Shown in pieces: positions 1 to 6,284 of a stretch of DNA of 14,173 bases. The stretch is from Kiritimatiellia bacterium. Lineage in GTDB: Bacteria > Verrucomicrobiota > Kiritimatiellia > RFP12 > DVOR01. Each line of letters starts with the position of its first letter. Position 1 is the first letter of the stretch. The stretch is from NCBI GenBank assembly GCA_900771325.1, contig CAAGNN010000154.1, positions 1 to 14,173 on the forward strand, written 5' to 3'. The translations under genes were made by a program, and so were the position numbers. The notes under the pieces are model-generated. The model had not been told where the DNA came from. It saw only the letters and a list, made by a program, of their open reading frames with translations, and did not search any database.

Positions 1-79
1 ACCCGGGGCGGATGCGAGGGAAGGGCTCGGCAGGGGGTGGGGCTGGGGGCTTGGAGCCAGGCGCTCGCTGACGCTCGCT

Positions 80-99
80 GCGCGGCAAATATGCCGCGC
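80..99. repeat. G+C hairpin (GCGCGGCA / TGCCGCGC)
   Basis: A perfect 8-bp inverted repeat with the 4-base loop AATA. It resembles the hairpin after the acetyltransferase gene at 9946-9966 (GCGCGGC / GCCGCGC). There is no T-tract on either side, so it is not a standard intrinsic terminator. It may belong to the intergenic repeat family of this genome. Confidence 0.6.
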
Positions 100-261
100 C
101 ACAGAACCGCAGAAAGTAGGAGGAGGGCTGGCCTTTCGGTAAGGGAGCCCCGAGCCAGGCGGGGTGGAGACCAGGCGCGGCCATTGGAGTGGCCGGGGGT
201 GCTGAGCGAGCGCGGCAGAGCGTGAGGCCGGGAGCCTACCCCGCGCGCCGCGAAGCAAGCC

Positions 262-289
262 ACCGTTCACCGTTCACTGTTCACCGTTC
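262..289. repeat. 7-bp tandem repeat, ACCGTTC type, four units
   Basis: Four consecutive 7-mers: ACCGTTC, ACCGTTC, ACTGTTC, ACCGTTC. Only one base differs among them. The same 7-bp period recurs with other sequences at 4086-4113, 9974-9994 and 13592-13626, always between genes. Confidence 0.85.
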
Positions 290-443
290 ACACCGCAAAG
301 CAGCAGAGCGTGGGACCGGGGTTTCTTGGGGTGCGGGAGCGTTGCCCCCCGCGCCGAGGGCTTGGGGGCCACCATCGTGCCATTCGCGGAGGTGCCAAAC
401 GGGCCCCCCCGCCGGGGTGGAGCGCCCCGCACTCCCGAGGGGT

Positions 444-464
444 GTGGGGGCGAGAAGCCCCCAC
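444..464. repeat. Leader hairpin upstream of rfbC
   Basis: Perfect inverted repeat GTGGGGGC, 5-base loop GAGAA, GCCCCCAC. It lies just upstream of the candidate promoter at 479-507, so it would be upstream DNA rather than transcribed leader if that promoter is right. No T-tract follows. Its role is unknown. Confidence 0.55.
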
Positions 465-478
465 CGAGGTGAGTTGTG

Positions 479-507
479 TGCAAAGTGGGAAGGGATTGTG
501 ATATAGT
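479..507 (+). promoter_or_regulatory. Candidate promoter for rfbCDAB
   Basis: TATAGT (502-507) is one base off the -10 consensus. It lies 17 bp after a poor -35 candidate, TGCAAA (479-484, 3 of 6). The region is less G+C-rich than its surroundings. Transcription would start near 514 and leave a leader of about 70 bases before the rfbC ATG. The weak -35 keeps this tentative. Confidence 0.3.
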
Positions 508-584
508 ATGACCATCGTTGAACAGAATGTCGGGCCTCGGGCGATGTGCGCCTGGGGCCGGCGAAGAGGACGATTGGACGAACG

Positions 585-1145
585 ATGAAGGTAATCGAGA
601 CGGCGATTGAGGGCGTGAAGATTGTCGAGCCGGCAGTCTTCGGTGACGCGCGCGGCTGGTTCGTGGAGCAGTATAATGCCGAGCGTTATCGGGCGGCGGG
701 AATTGCGGCGAACTTTGTGCAGGATAACGAGTCCTTCTCGAGCCGGGGCGTGGTGCGGGGGTTGCATTGGCAGGCGGGGGCTGCGGCGCAGGCGAAGTTG
801 GTGCGCGTTATTCGCGGGTCGGTCTGGGATGTGGCGGTGGATATTCGCAAGGGGTCGCCCACCTTTGGTCAGCATGTGGCGGTTACGCTGTCGGCTGAGA
901 ATAAGCGCCAGCTCTTCATTCCGCGCGGCTTCGCGCATGGCTTTATCGTGCTGGAGGACGAGACGCTCTTTAGCTATAAGTGCGACAATCTCTACACGCC
1001 GGCGGCCGAGCGTGGGATGCTCTTCTCCGACCCCGCGCTGGGCATCCAGTGGCCGGAGGTGGGTGTTCCGCTGACCCTTTCGGCCAAGGACCAGGTCCAT
1101 CCGCCCCTGGCGGGGATTGAGCCTTGGGAGGAGCGCGCGCAATGA
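585..1145 (+). CDS. rfbC: dTDP-4-dehydrorhamnose 3,5-epimerase (RfbC/RmlC)
   Basis: Converts dTDP-4-keto-6-deoxy-D-glucose to dTDP-4-keto-L-rhamnose, the third step of dTDP-L-rhamnose synthesis, in the cytoplasm. The 186-residue product has the usual family length and cupin fold signatures: GDARGWFVEQYN (20-31), NESFSSRGVVRGLHWQ (48-63), IPRGFAHGF (112-120) and YKCDNLYTP (131-139). H61, K71, Y131, Y137 and D169 fall where the catalytic and substrate-binding residues of RmlC lie. The frame is open back to a GTG at 546, but the ATG at 585 gives the canonical N-terminus MKVIETAIEG and has AAGAGGA about 14 bases upstream, a slightly long spacing. It is the first gene of the operon. Its stop overlaps the next start in an ATGA junction (1142-1145), which suggests translational coupling. 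Confidence 0.96.
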   Translation: MKVIETAIEGVKIVEPAVFGDARGWFVEQYNAERYRAAGIAANFVQDNESFSSRGVVRGLHWQAGAAAQAKLVRVIRGSVWDVAVDIRKGSPTFGQHVAVTLSAENKRQLFIPRGFAHGFIVLEDETLFSYKCDNLYTPAAERGMLFSDPALGIQWPEVGVPLTLSAKDQVHPPLAGIEPWEERAQ

Positions 1146-2002
1146 AGGTGCTACTCACTGGCGGACGCGGGATGCTCGGGCGCACGATTGAGCGTGTCTT
1201 GGGCGACCGCTTCGAGATTCTTGCCACCGACCTGCCCGAGGCGGACATTACCGATGAGGCGGCGATTGACCGCGTCATCGCCCAGGCCAAGCCGGATGCG
1301 GTCATCCACTGCGCGGCCGCCACGGCGGTCGATGCCTGCGAGGAGCGCGTGGACTTTGCCTTTCGCCTCAATGCGCGCGGGAGCGCCAATGTGGCCGCGG
1401 CCTGTCACCGCCACGGCGTGCGCCTGATTGCCATCTCCACTGACTACGTCTTTGCCGGGGATGCGCCGCGCCCCTACACCGAATTTGACCGCCCCACCGG
1501 CGGGGCCACCATCTACGGCCAGTCGAAGTTCGCCGGCGAGGAGCAGATCCGCTCCCTCTGCCCGAACCACTGCATCTGCCGCGTGAGCTGGCTCTACGGC
1601 TTTGGCGGGCCTTCGTTCGTTCACACGATGCTCAAGTTGGCCGATGGCACGCGCCCAGTGCTCAAGGTGGTGGCCGACCAGGTGGGCAACCCCACCAGCG
1701 CGATTGCCGTGGCCGAGCACCTGGCGCTGCTCCTCGCGCGTCCGAAGCTCTGCGGCACCTTCCACTTGACGTGCGAGGGCGAGGCCTCGTGGGCGGACTT
1801 TGCGCGCGAAATCTTCCGCGTGGCCGGCCGTACTCAGGCGGTCGAAGGGTGTACCACCGACGAGTTTCCGCGCCCGGCGCCGCGGCCGAAGAATTCGCGT
1901 CTGGAGAAGATGGGGCTGCGCCTGGCGGGGTTGCCGCCGATGCCGGCGTGGCAGGAAGCCTTGAAAACGTTTATGGAAAAGGAGTTTGGCTATGGCTCGT
2001 AA
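1142..2002 (+). CDS. rfbD: dTDP-4-dehydrorhamnose reductase (RfbD/RmlD)
   Basis: NAD(P)H-dependent reductase that makes dTDP-L-rhamnose from its 4-keto precursor, the last step of the pathway. The 286-residue product is an extended short-chain dehydrogenase. It has the Rossmann motif TGGRGMLG at the N-terminus (G7, G10, G13), the STDYVFAGD strand typical of RmlD, and the catalytic YGQSK pair Y125/K129. The ADQVGNPTS segment is also characteristic of the family. An upstream TTG (1124) is in frame, but the ATG at 1142 follows a GGAGGAG ribosome site (from 1127), starts the protein correctly and overlaps the rfbC stop. The last 11 bases overlap rfbA. No key residue is missing. Confidence 0.95.
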   Translation: MKVLLTGGRGMLGRTIERVLGDRFEILATDLPEADITDEAAIDRVIAQAKPDAVIHCAAATAVDACEERVDFAFRLNARGSANVAAACHRHGVRLIAISTDYVFAGDAPRPYTEFDRPTGGATIYGQSKFAGEEQIRSLCPNHCICRVSWLYGFGGPSFVHTMLKLADGTRPVLKVVADQVGNPTSAIAVAEHLALLLARPKLCGTFHLTCEGEASWADFAREIFRVAGRTQAVEGCTTDEFPRPAPRPKNSRLEKMGLRLAGLPPMPAWQEALKTFMEKEFGYGS

Positions 2003-2864
2003 GGGCATTATTCTCGCCGGCGGGGCCGGCACGCGGTTGCATCCGCTCACGCGCGTGGTCTCGAAGCAGTTGCTGCCGGTCTACGACAAGCCGATGATCT
2101 TCTACCCCCTGAGCACGCTGATGCTCGCGGGCATTCGCGAGGTGCTCATCATCTCCACCCCCACCGACCTGCCGAACTTCGAGCGGCTTCTGGGCGATGG
2201 CTCGGATCTGGGGATGAAGTTCTCCTATAAGGTCCAAGAGGTGCCCAACGGCCTGGCGCAGGCCTTCGTGCTCGGGGCTGAGTTCCTGGGCGACGATGAT
2301 GCCTGCCTGGTGCTGGGCGACAACATCTTCTACGGGGCTGACCTCACCAAGCTGCTCAAGCGCGCCGCCGCCAATCCCGAGCCGACCGTCTTTGGCTACC
2401 GTGTGCGCGACCCCGAGCGCTACGGCGTGGTAGAGTTCGACGCGCAGGGCAAGGCCATCTCGCTGGAGGAGAAGCCCGCCCAGCCGAAGTCCAACTACGC
2501 CGTTGTGGGCCTCTACTTCTATCCCAACGACGTGGTTCAGAAGGCCAAAGCCCTCAAGCCCTCGGTGCGTGGCGAGTACGAGATCACCGACCTCAACCGC
2601 CTCTACCTTGAAGAGGGCCGCCTGACGGTCGAGACGATGGGCCGCGGCTTTGCCTGGCTCGACACCGGCACCCACCAATCGCTCGCCGATGCCACCGGCT
2701 TCGTCCGCGCCCTCATCGAGCGCCAGGGCCTGCAGATCTCCTGCATCGAGGAAATCGCCCGCTACCAAGGCTGGATTGACGACGCGCAACTCCAGCGCCT
2801 CGCCGAAAGCTACGGTAAGTCCTCCTACGGCCTCTACCTCAAAAACCTTGTGAAAGGATGCTAA
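1992..2864 (+). CDS. rfbA: glucose-1-phosphate thymidylyltransferase (RfbA/RmlA)
   Basis: Joins glucose-1-phosphate and dTTP to give dTDP-glucose and pyrophosphate, the committed first step of the rhamnose pathway. The product has 290 residues, the normal size. Visible motifs are LAGGAGTRLHPLT (8-20), KQLLPVYDKPMIFYPL (25-40), LGDNIFYG (108-115), LEEKP (158-162), GEYEITDLN (194-202) and WLDTGTH (222-228). D110 and D225 correspond to the metal-binding aspartates of RmlA. The ATG at 1992 is chosen over the in-frame TTG at 1986 because AAAAGGAG (1977-1984) lies 7 bases ahead. That ribosome site is inside the 3' end of rfbD and the genes overlap by 11 bases. RmlA enzymes are commonly feedback-inhibited by dTDP-L-rhamnose; this is family knowledge and was not tested here. 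Confidence 0.96.
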   Translation: MARKGIILAGGAGTRLHPLTRVVSKQLLPVYDKPMIFYPLSTLMLAGIREVLIISTPTDLPNFERLLGDGSDLGMKFSYKVQEVPNGLAQAFVLGAEFLGDDDACLVLGDNIFYGADLTKLLKRAAANPEPTVFGYRVRDPERYGVVEFDAQGKAISLEEKPAQPKSNYAVVGLYFYPNDVVQKAKALKPSVRGEYEITDLNRLYLEEGRLTVETMGRGFAWLDTGTHQSLADATGFVRALIERQGLQISCIEEIARYQGWIDDAQLQRLAESYGKSSYGLYLKNLVKGC

Positions 2865-2867
2865 TCT

Positions 2868-3959
2868 ATGGCCTACACCAAGCGTTGCATCGTCACCGGC
2901 GCGGCCGGTTTCATCGGCTCGGCCCTCGCCCGCCTCTTGCTCCAAGAGACCGAAGCCCACGTCCTCGTGGTCGATAAACTCACCTACGCCGGCGTGCCCG
3001 AGTCCCTCAAGGAAGTCGGCCTCGACCCGACCACCCTCGCCTCGGCCAACCCCCGCCTCACCTTTCTGAAGGCGGACATCTGCGACCAGGCGGCGATGGA
3101 CCGCGCCTTCGCCGACTTCCGCCCCGACACCATCTTCCACCTGGCCGCCGAGTCGCACGTCGACCGCTCAATCGACGGCCCGGGCGAGTTCATCCGCACC
3201 AACATCCTCGGCACGGCCACGCTCCTGCAAGCCGCCCTCAAGTATTGGCGCGGTCTGGATGATGAAGCGAAGGCCGCCTTTCGCTTCCAGCACATCTCCA
3301 CCGACGAAGTCTACGGCACCCTGGGCGAGACCGGCTTCTTCACCGAGTCCACCCCCTATTCCCCCCACTCGCCCTACTCGGCCAGCAAGGCCTCCAGTGA
3401 CCACCTGGTCCGCGCTTGGCACGACACCTACGGTCTGCCCACTCTCATCACCAACTGCTCGAACAACTACGGCCCTTACCACTTCCCCGAGAAGCTCATC
3501 CCGCTGATCATCCTCAACTGCTTGGAGGGGAAGCCGCTGCCGGTCTACGGCACGGGCGCGAACGTGCGCGACTGGCTCTACGTCGACGATCACGCCCGGG
3601 CCCTCCTGCTCGTCAATCAGCAGGGCGCCCCTGGTGAAACCTACAACGTCGGCGGCCACAACGAACGCACCAACCTTCAGGTGGTCCAAACCATCTGCGC
3701 CATCCTCGATGAGCTCCGCCCGCAGGCCAACGGCAAGCCCTACGCCGAGCTCATCACCTACGTGGCCGACCGCCCCGGCCACGACCTGCGCTACGCCATC
3801 GACCCCGATAAGCTCATCAACGGCCTGGGCTGGCAGCCGCGCGAGACCTTCGAGACCGGCATTCGCAAGACCGTTCAGTGGTATCTCGACAACGATTGGT
3901 GGTGGCGCCCCATCCACGAAGGCCGCTACACCGGCCAACGCCTCGGAACGAATGGATAA
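2868..3959 (+). CDS. rfbB: dTDP-glucose 4,6-dehydratase (RfbB/RmlB)
   Basis: NAD+-dependent dehydratase turning dTDP-glucose into dTDP-4-keto-6-deoxyglucose, step two of the pathway. The 363-residue protein has the NAD-binding TGAAGFIG motif (10-17), HLAAESHVDRSI, the catalytic TDE triad T145/D146/E147 in STDEVYG, and the YSASK pair Y170/K174. NCSNNYGPYHFPEKLIP and VRDWLYVDDH are further RmlB signatures. The start has AAAGGA (2853-2858) 9 bases upstream and follows the rfbA stop by 3 bases. It is the last gene of rfbCDAB, so the whole enzyme set for dTDP-L-rhamnose is present and appears intact. Downstream it converges on manC across a 166-bp gap filled by a palindrome-rich repeat. Confidence 0.96.
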   Translation: MAYTKRCIVTGAAGFIGSALARLLLQETEAHVLVVDKLTYAGVPESLKEVGLDPTTLASANPRLTFLKADICDQAAMDRAFADFRPDTIFHLAAESHVDRSIDGPGEFIRTNILGTATLLQAALKYWRGLDDEAKAAFRFQHISTDEVYGTLGETGFFTESTPYSPHSPYSASKASSDHLVRAWHDTYGLPTLITNCSNNYGPYHFPEKLIPLIILNCLEGKPLPVYGTGANVRDWLYVDDHARALLLVNQQGAPGETYNVGGHNERTNLQVVQTICAILDELRPQANGKPYAELITYVADRPGHDLRYAIDPDKLINGLGWQPRETFETGIRKTVQWYLDNDWWWRPIHEGRYTGQRLGTNG

Positions 3960-3971
3960 AGAAGTCCGATT

Positions 3972-4113
3972 GACGGGAAAACTCGCCGCGCTTGCGCGCG
4001 CCTCGCGATAAACGGGAAGCGCGGCGAGCCGCGACGGGCAACCTCGTGAGATTAGGCCGGGCTCTCCACCTCCGGCACCAGCATCATCGTCTATCGTCTA
4101 TCGATTATCGCGC
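3972..4113 (+). repeat. Convergent-gap repeat element, copy 1
   Basis: This element fills most of the gap between rfbB and manC. It matches, in inverted orientation, the sequence at about 9967-10108 between the acetyltransferase and the fused hydro-lyase gene. Shared blocks, in order on this strand, are CGGGAAAACTCGCCGCG, then CTCGCGATA, then ACGGGAAGCGCGGC, then AGCCGCGACGGGCAA, then GGCCGGGC, then CACCTCCGGC, then TCGTCTATCG. It contains a perfect 12-bp inverted repeat CTCGCCGCGCTT (3982-3993) / AAGCGCGGCGAG (4017-4028) and a smaller hairpin GCGGC-GA-GCCGC (4021-4032). It ends in a 7-bp tandem repeat. There is no reading frame of note. Confidence 0.85.
4086..4113. repeat. 7-bp tandem repeat, ATCGTCT type
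   Basis: Consecutive 7-mers ATCGTCT, ATCGTCT, ATCGATT and ATCGCGC. They form the right end of repeat element copy 1 and run directly into the hairpin at 4110-4139. Confidence 0.75.
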
Positions 4114-4139
4114 GCTGCGCATCCTTCAGCGCAGCGCGC
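4110..4139 (-). terminator. Strong hairpin at the 3' end of manC
   Basis: Perfect 11-bp inverted repeat GCGCGCTGCGC (4110-4120) / GCGCAGCGCGC (4129-4139) with an 8-base loop. It covers the last codons and the stop codon of manC. No T-tract follows on either strand, so if it ends transcription it is not a classic intrinsic terminator. It may also be part of the repeat element, because copy 2 has a G+C hairpin at the equivalent end. Confidence 0.4.
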
Positions 4140-5184
4140 TGGGTAATAGCGGCAGGAGTTCGCGTAGGCGCTGGGCCTGGGCGCGGGGGCAGATGAGCGT
4201 GGCCTGTGGTGTGTGAATGACGGCGAGGTCTCGAACGCCCATCAGGGCCGTTGTGCGCGCGTCCGCCGCCGAGGCCACCAGGCAGCCGGAGGCATCCAGC
4301 GTGACGGCCGGCGCAAGGAGGATATTGCCCTGCGCGTCGGCCGGGAAGTGGCGGGCGAAGGCCTCCAGAGAGCCCACATCGTCCCACCCCAAGTCCGCGT
4401 GAGCCACGAGAATCTCCTGGCAGTGTTCCATCACCGCCACATCGAAGGAGCGCTTGGGGAGCGTAGGATAGAGCGCCTCGGCGGCCTCCGGGTGGTCGAT
4501 GAGGGGCAGATACTCGGGCGCATAGCGGCGGAAGGCCTCGCGGAAGGTGGCAACCTGCGCCACAAAGATGCCGACATTCCACAGGTAGCGGCCAGTAGTC
4601 AGATAGGCCCGCGCGGTCGCTTCATCGGGCTTCTCGACGAAGCGGCGGACCTGGAAGAGGGGCGTCTGGCAGCCCTCCGGGGACGGCACCGATTCGCCAC
4701 AGGCCAGGTAGCCATAGCCGGTGGCCGGGAAGGTGGGTTCTGCCCCCAAGGTTGCAATCGCCGGGCGCACGGCCACCGCCTGGGCCGCGTCCGCCAAGGC
4801 CGCCCGAAAGGCCTCGGGGCGCGTCATCACGTGGTCGGCCGGCAGGAGCGCCAAGACCGCAGAGGGGTCGCGCCGCAGCAGGTGACCGCAGGCGAGCGCG
4901 ACCGCGGCGGCGGTATTGCGGGCGCACGGTTCGCAGAGAATCTGCTCAGGCGGCAACTCGCCCAGAAGCTCGGCCGTCGGCTCGCGCAGTTCCCCCAAGG
5001 TGACGACCGCACAGCGCTCGGGCGGGACCAGCCCCGTGAGCCGCCGAAAGGTCTGCACGAGCAAGGGCTCGCCGCCAAAGAGGTCGAGGAATTGCTTGGG
5101 CCGGGCACTGACCGAGAGGGGCCACAAGCGCTCGCCCTGGCCGCCGGCCAGGATGGACGCATAGAGCGGCACAGACTTCGCCAT
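4126..5184 (-). CDS. manC: mannose-1-phosphate guanylyltransferase (short ManC/CpsB type)
   Basis: Makes GDP-mannose from mannose-1-phosphate and GTP in the cytoplasm, the donor for mannosylation and the precursor of GDP-fucose or GDP-rhamnose. The 352-residue protein has the single-domain length and lacks the C-terminal isomerase domain of long bifunctional ManC. Motifs: LAGGQGERLWPLS (12-24), PKQFLDLFG (29-37), EPCARNTAAAVALA (85-98), PADHVM (115-120), FVEKPD (182-187), YLWNVGIF (200-207) and DLGWDDVGS (264-272). The start has GAGG 8 bases upstream, and the gene follows queA by 10 bases, so it should be the last gene of a leftward operon. It converges with rfbB. Together they supply two nucleotide sugars, which points to polysaccharide synthesis elsewhere in the genome. 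The acceptor of the mannose cannot be told from this window. Confidence 0.92.
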   Translation of the reverse strand: MAKSVPLYASILAGGQGERLWPLSVSARPKQFLDLFGGEPLLVQTFRRLTGLVPPERCAVVTLGELREPTAELLGELPPEQILCEPCARNTAAAVALACGHLLRRDPSAVLALLPADHVMTRPEAFRAALADAAQAVAVRPAIATLGAEPTFPATGYGYLACGESVPSPEGCQTPLFQVRRFVEKPDEATARAYLTTGRYLWNVGIFVAQVATFREAFRRYAPEYLPLIDHPEAAEALYPTLPKRSFDVAVMEHCQEILVAHADLGWDDVGSLEAFARHFPADAQGNILLAPAVTLDASGCLVASAADARTTALMGVRDLAVIHTPQATLICPRAQAQRLRELLPLLPSALR

Positions 5185-5194
5185 CCCCGGGGCC

Positions 5195-6271
5195 TCAAAG
5201 GATGAGCATACAGTCGCCGTAGGAGAAGAAACGATAGCGCTCGCGGACCGCCTCGCGGTAGGCTTCCAGGATGCGCTCGCGTCCGGCCAGGGCCGAGACC
5301 ATCATAATGAGCGTCGACTGCGGCAAGTGGAAGTTGGTGAGCATCGCGTCCACCGCCCGAAAGGCGTAGGGCGGATAGATGAAGGCGGTGCTCGAGCCGT
5401 GCGTGGCCACGATCTTGCCATCGTTCAACGCGGCCACCGTCTCCAGCGTCCGCACCGAGGTCGAGCCCACGGCCACAATGCGCCCGCCGTTGGCGCGCGT
5501 TTCGGCAATGGCCCGGGCCGTCTCTTCGCTCACCACATAGGTCTCCGGATCCATCTTATGCTCTTCCACCCGCTCGGCCTTGACCGGCTTGAAGGTTCCT
5601 GGGCCAACGTGCAAGGTGACGAAGGCGCGGCGAACGCCCTTGGCCTCGAGCGCGGCAAAGATGGCCTCGGTGAAGTGGAGCCCGGCGGTGGGCGCGGCCA
5701 CGGCCCCGACCTCCTTGGCGTAGATGGTCTGATAGCGCTCGCGATCGAGCCGCGCCATCGCCGGGTCGTCCTTATCGCGGTGGATGTAGGGCGGCACCGG
5801 CGTCAGCCCGTACCGCTCCAGGAGCGCCATCAACGGTTCGCCGCACCGGAAGCAGACGGCCGAGTTGCCCTCTTCGTCCTTGTCCAGCACCTCGGCGCGA
5901 ATGGTTCCGCCGCCGCAGAGGATGGTATGCCCCGCGCGAGCCTTGCGCCCGCTGCCGCACATACACCGCCAGACGCAGCGCCACGTTTCGCCCTCCCGGC
6001 GTTCCTGCTCCAGGCAGTTGAGCAAGAGCAATTCGGCTGCGCCCCCGGTATCCTCCCACGTGCCGAGCACCCGTGCCGGAAAGACGCGCGTGTTGTTGAG
6101 CACCAAGAGGTCCCCCGCACGCAGATAGTCGACAATGTCGGCAATATGGCGGTGCTCAATGCCCGGCTTGGCGCGGTCGAGCACCATCATCCGCGAGGTG
6201 CCGCGCACCTCCGGGGGCACCTGGGCAATCAGCTCTTCGGGCAAGGGATAGTCAAAGTCTGCGGTCAGCAT
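5195..6271 (-). CDS. queA: S-adenosylmethionine:tRNA ribosyltransferase-isomerase (QueA)
   Basis: Transfers and isomerises the ribosyl part of SAM onto 7-aminomethyl-7-deazaguanine in tRNA to give epoxyqueuosine. The 358-residue protein is normal in length and carries the family signatures: LLVLNNTRVFPARVLG (55-70), PPYIHR (160-165), RYQTIYAKEVGAVAAPTAGLHFT (179-201, with AAPTAGLHFT the hallmark), LHVGPGTFKPV (220-230), VGSTSVRTLE (268-277), TNFHLPQSTLIMMVSAL (312-328) and FFSYGDCMLIL at the end. Oddity: the small-barrel domain holds six cysteines (C99, C103, C105, C119, C140, C143), including CxxxCxC and CxxC spacings, where relatives usually have plain hydrophobic or charged residues. The gene follows the membrane-protein gene by 13 bases, with only a weak purine-rich ribosome site. 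Confidence 0.95.
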   Translation of the reverse strand: MLTADFDYPLPEELIAQVPPEVRGTSRMMVLDRAKPGIEHRHIADIVDYLRAGDLLVLNNTRVFPARVLGTWEDTGGAAELLLLNCLEQERREGETWRCVWRCMCGSGRKARAGHTILCGGGTIRAEVLDKDEEGNSAVCFRCGEPLMALLERYGLTPVPPYIHRDKDDPAMARLDRERYQTIYAKEVGAVAAPTAGLHFTEAIFAALEAKGVRRAFVTLHVGPGTFKPVKAERVEEHKMDPETYVVSEETARAIAETRANGGRIVAVGSTSVRTLETVAALNDGKIVATHGSSTAFIYPPYAFRAVDAMLTNFHLPQSTLIMMVSALAGRERILEAYREAVRERYRFFSYGDCMLIL

Positions 6272-6284
6272 ACATTCAGTCTCT

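Larger units (their letters stand above)
1..584. other. Non-coding region upstream of the rhamnose operon
   Basis: No open frame here looks like a real gene. Candidate frames on both strands give low-complexity Arg/Pro/Gly-rich peptides and none has a convincing ribosome site. The first bases (from position 3) match the G+C-rich unit of the 22-bp repeat seen at 9068 and 13942, so an array probably ends at the left edge. The stretch then holds a hairpin (80-99), a 7-bp tandem repeat (262-289) and a very G+C-rich, self-complementary stretch (about 300-470), for example GCGGG 333-337 with CCCGC 348-352, and GGGGGCC 364-370 with GGCCCCC 402-408. It closes with a less G+C-rich stretch (about 480-530) that probably carries the operon promoter. 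Confidence 0.6.

Noticed and set aside
546..584. GTG start adding 13 residues to RfbC
   Set aside because: RfbC proteins begin near MKVIETAIEG, the extension has no conserved sequence and no better ribosome site, and the ATG at 585 gives the usual length.
274..1142. Leftward frames of 69 and 284 codons over the leader and rfbC
   Set aside because: They are antisense to rfbC or to structured G+C-rich non-coding DNA, low in complexity and without a start signal. High G+C commonly opens such shadow frames.
4213..5205. Rightward 330-codon frame opposite manC
   Set aside because: The opposite strand encodes all the guanylyltransferase motifs. This frame is an antisense shadow with no family features.
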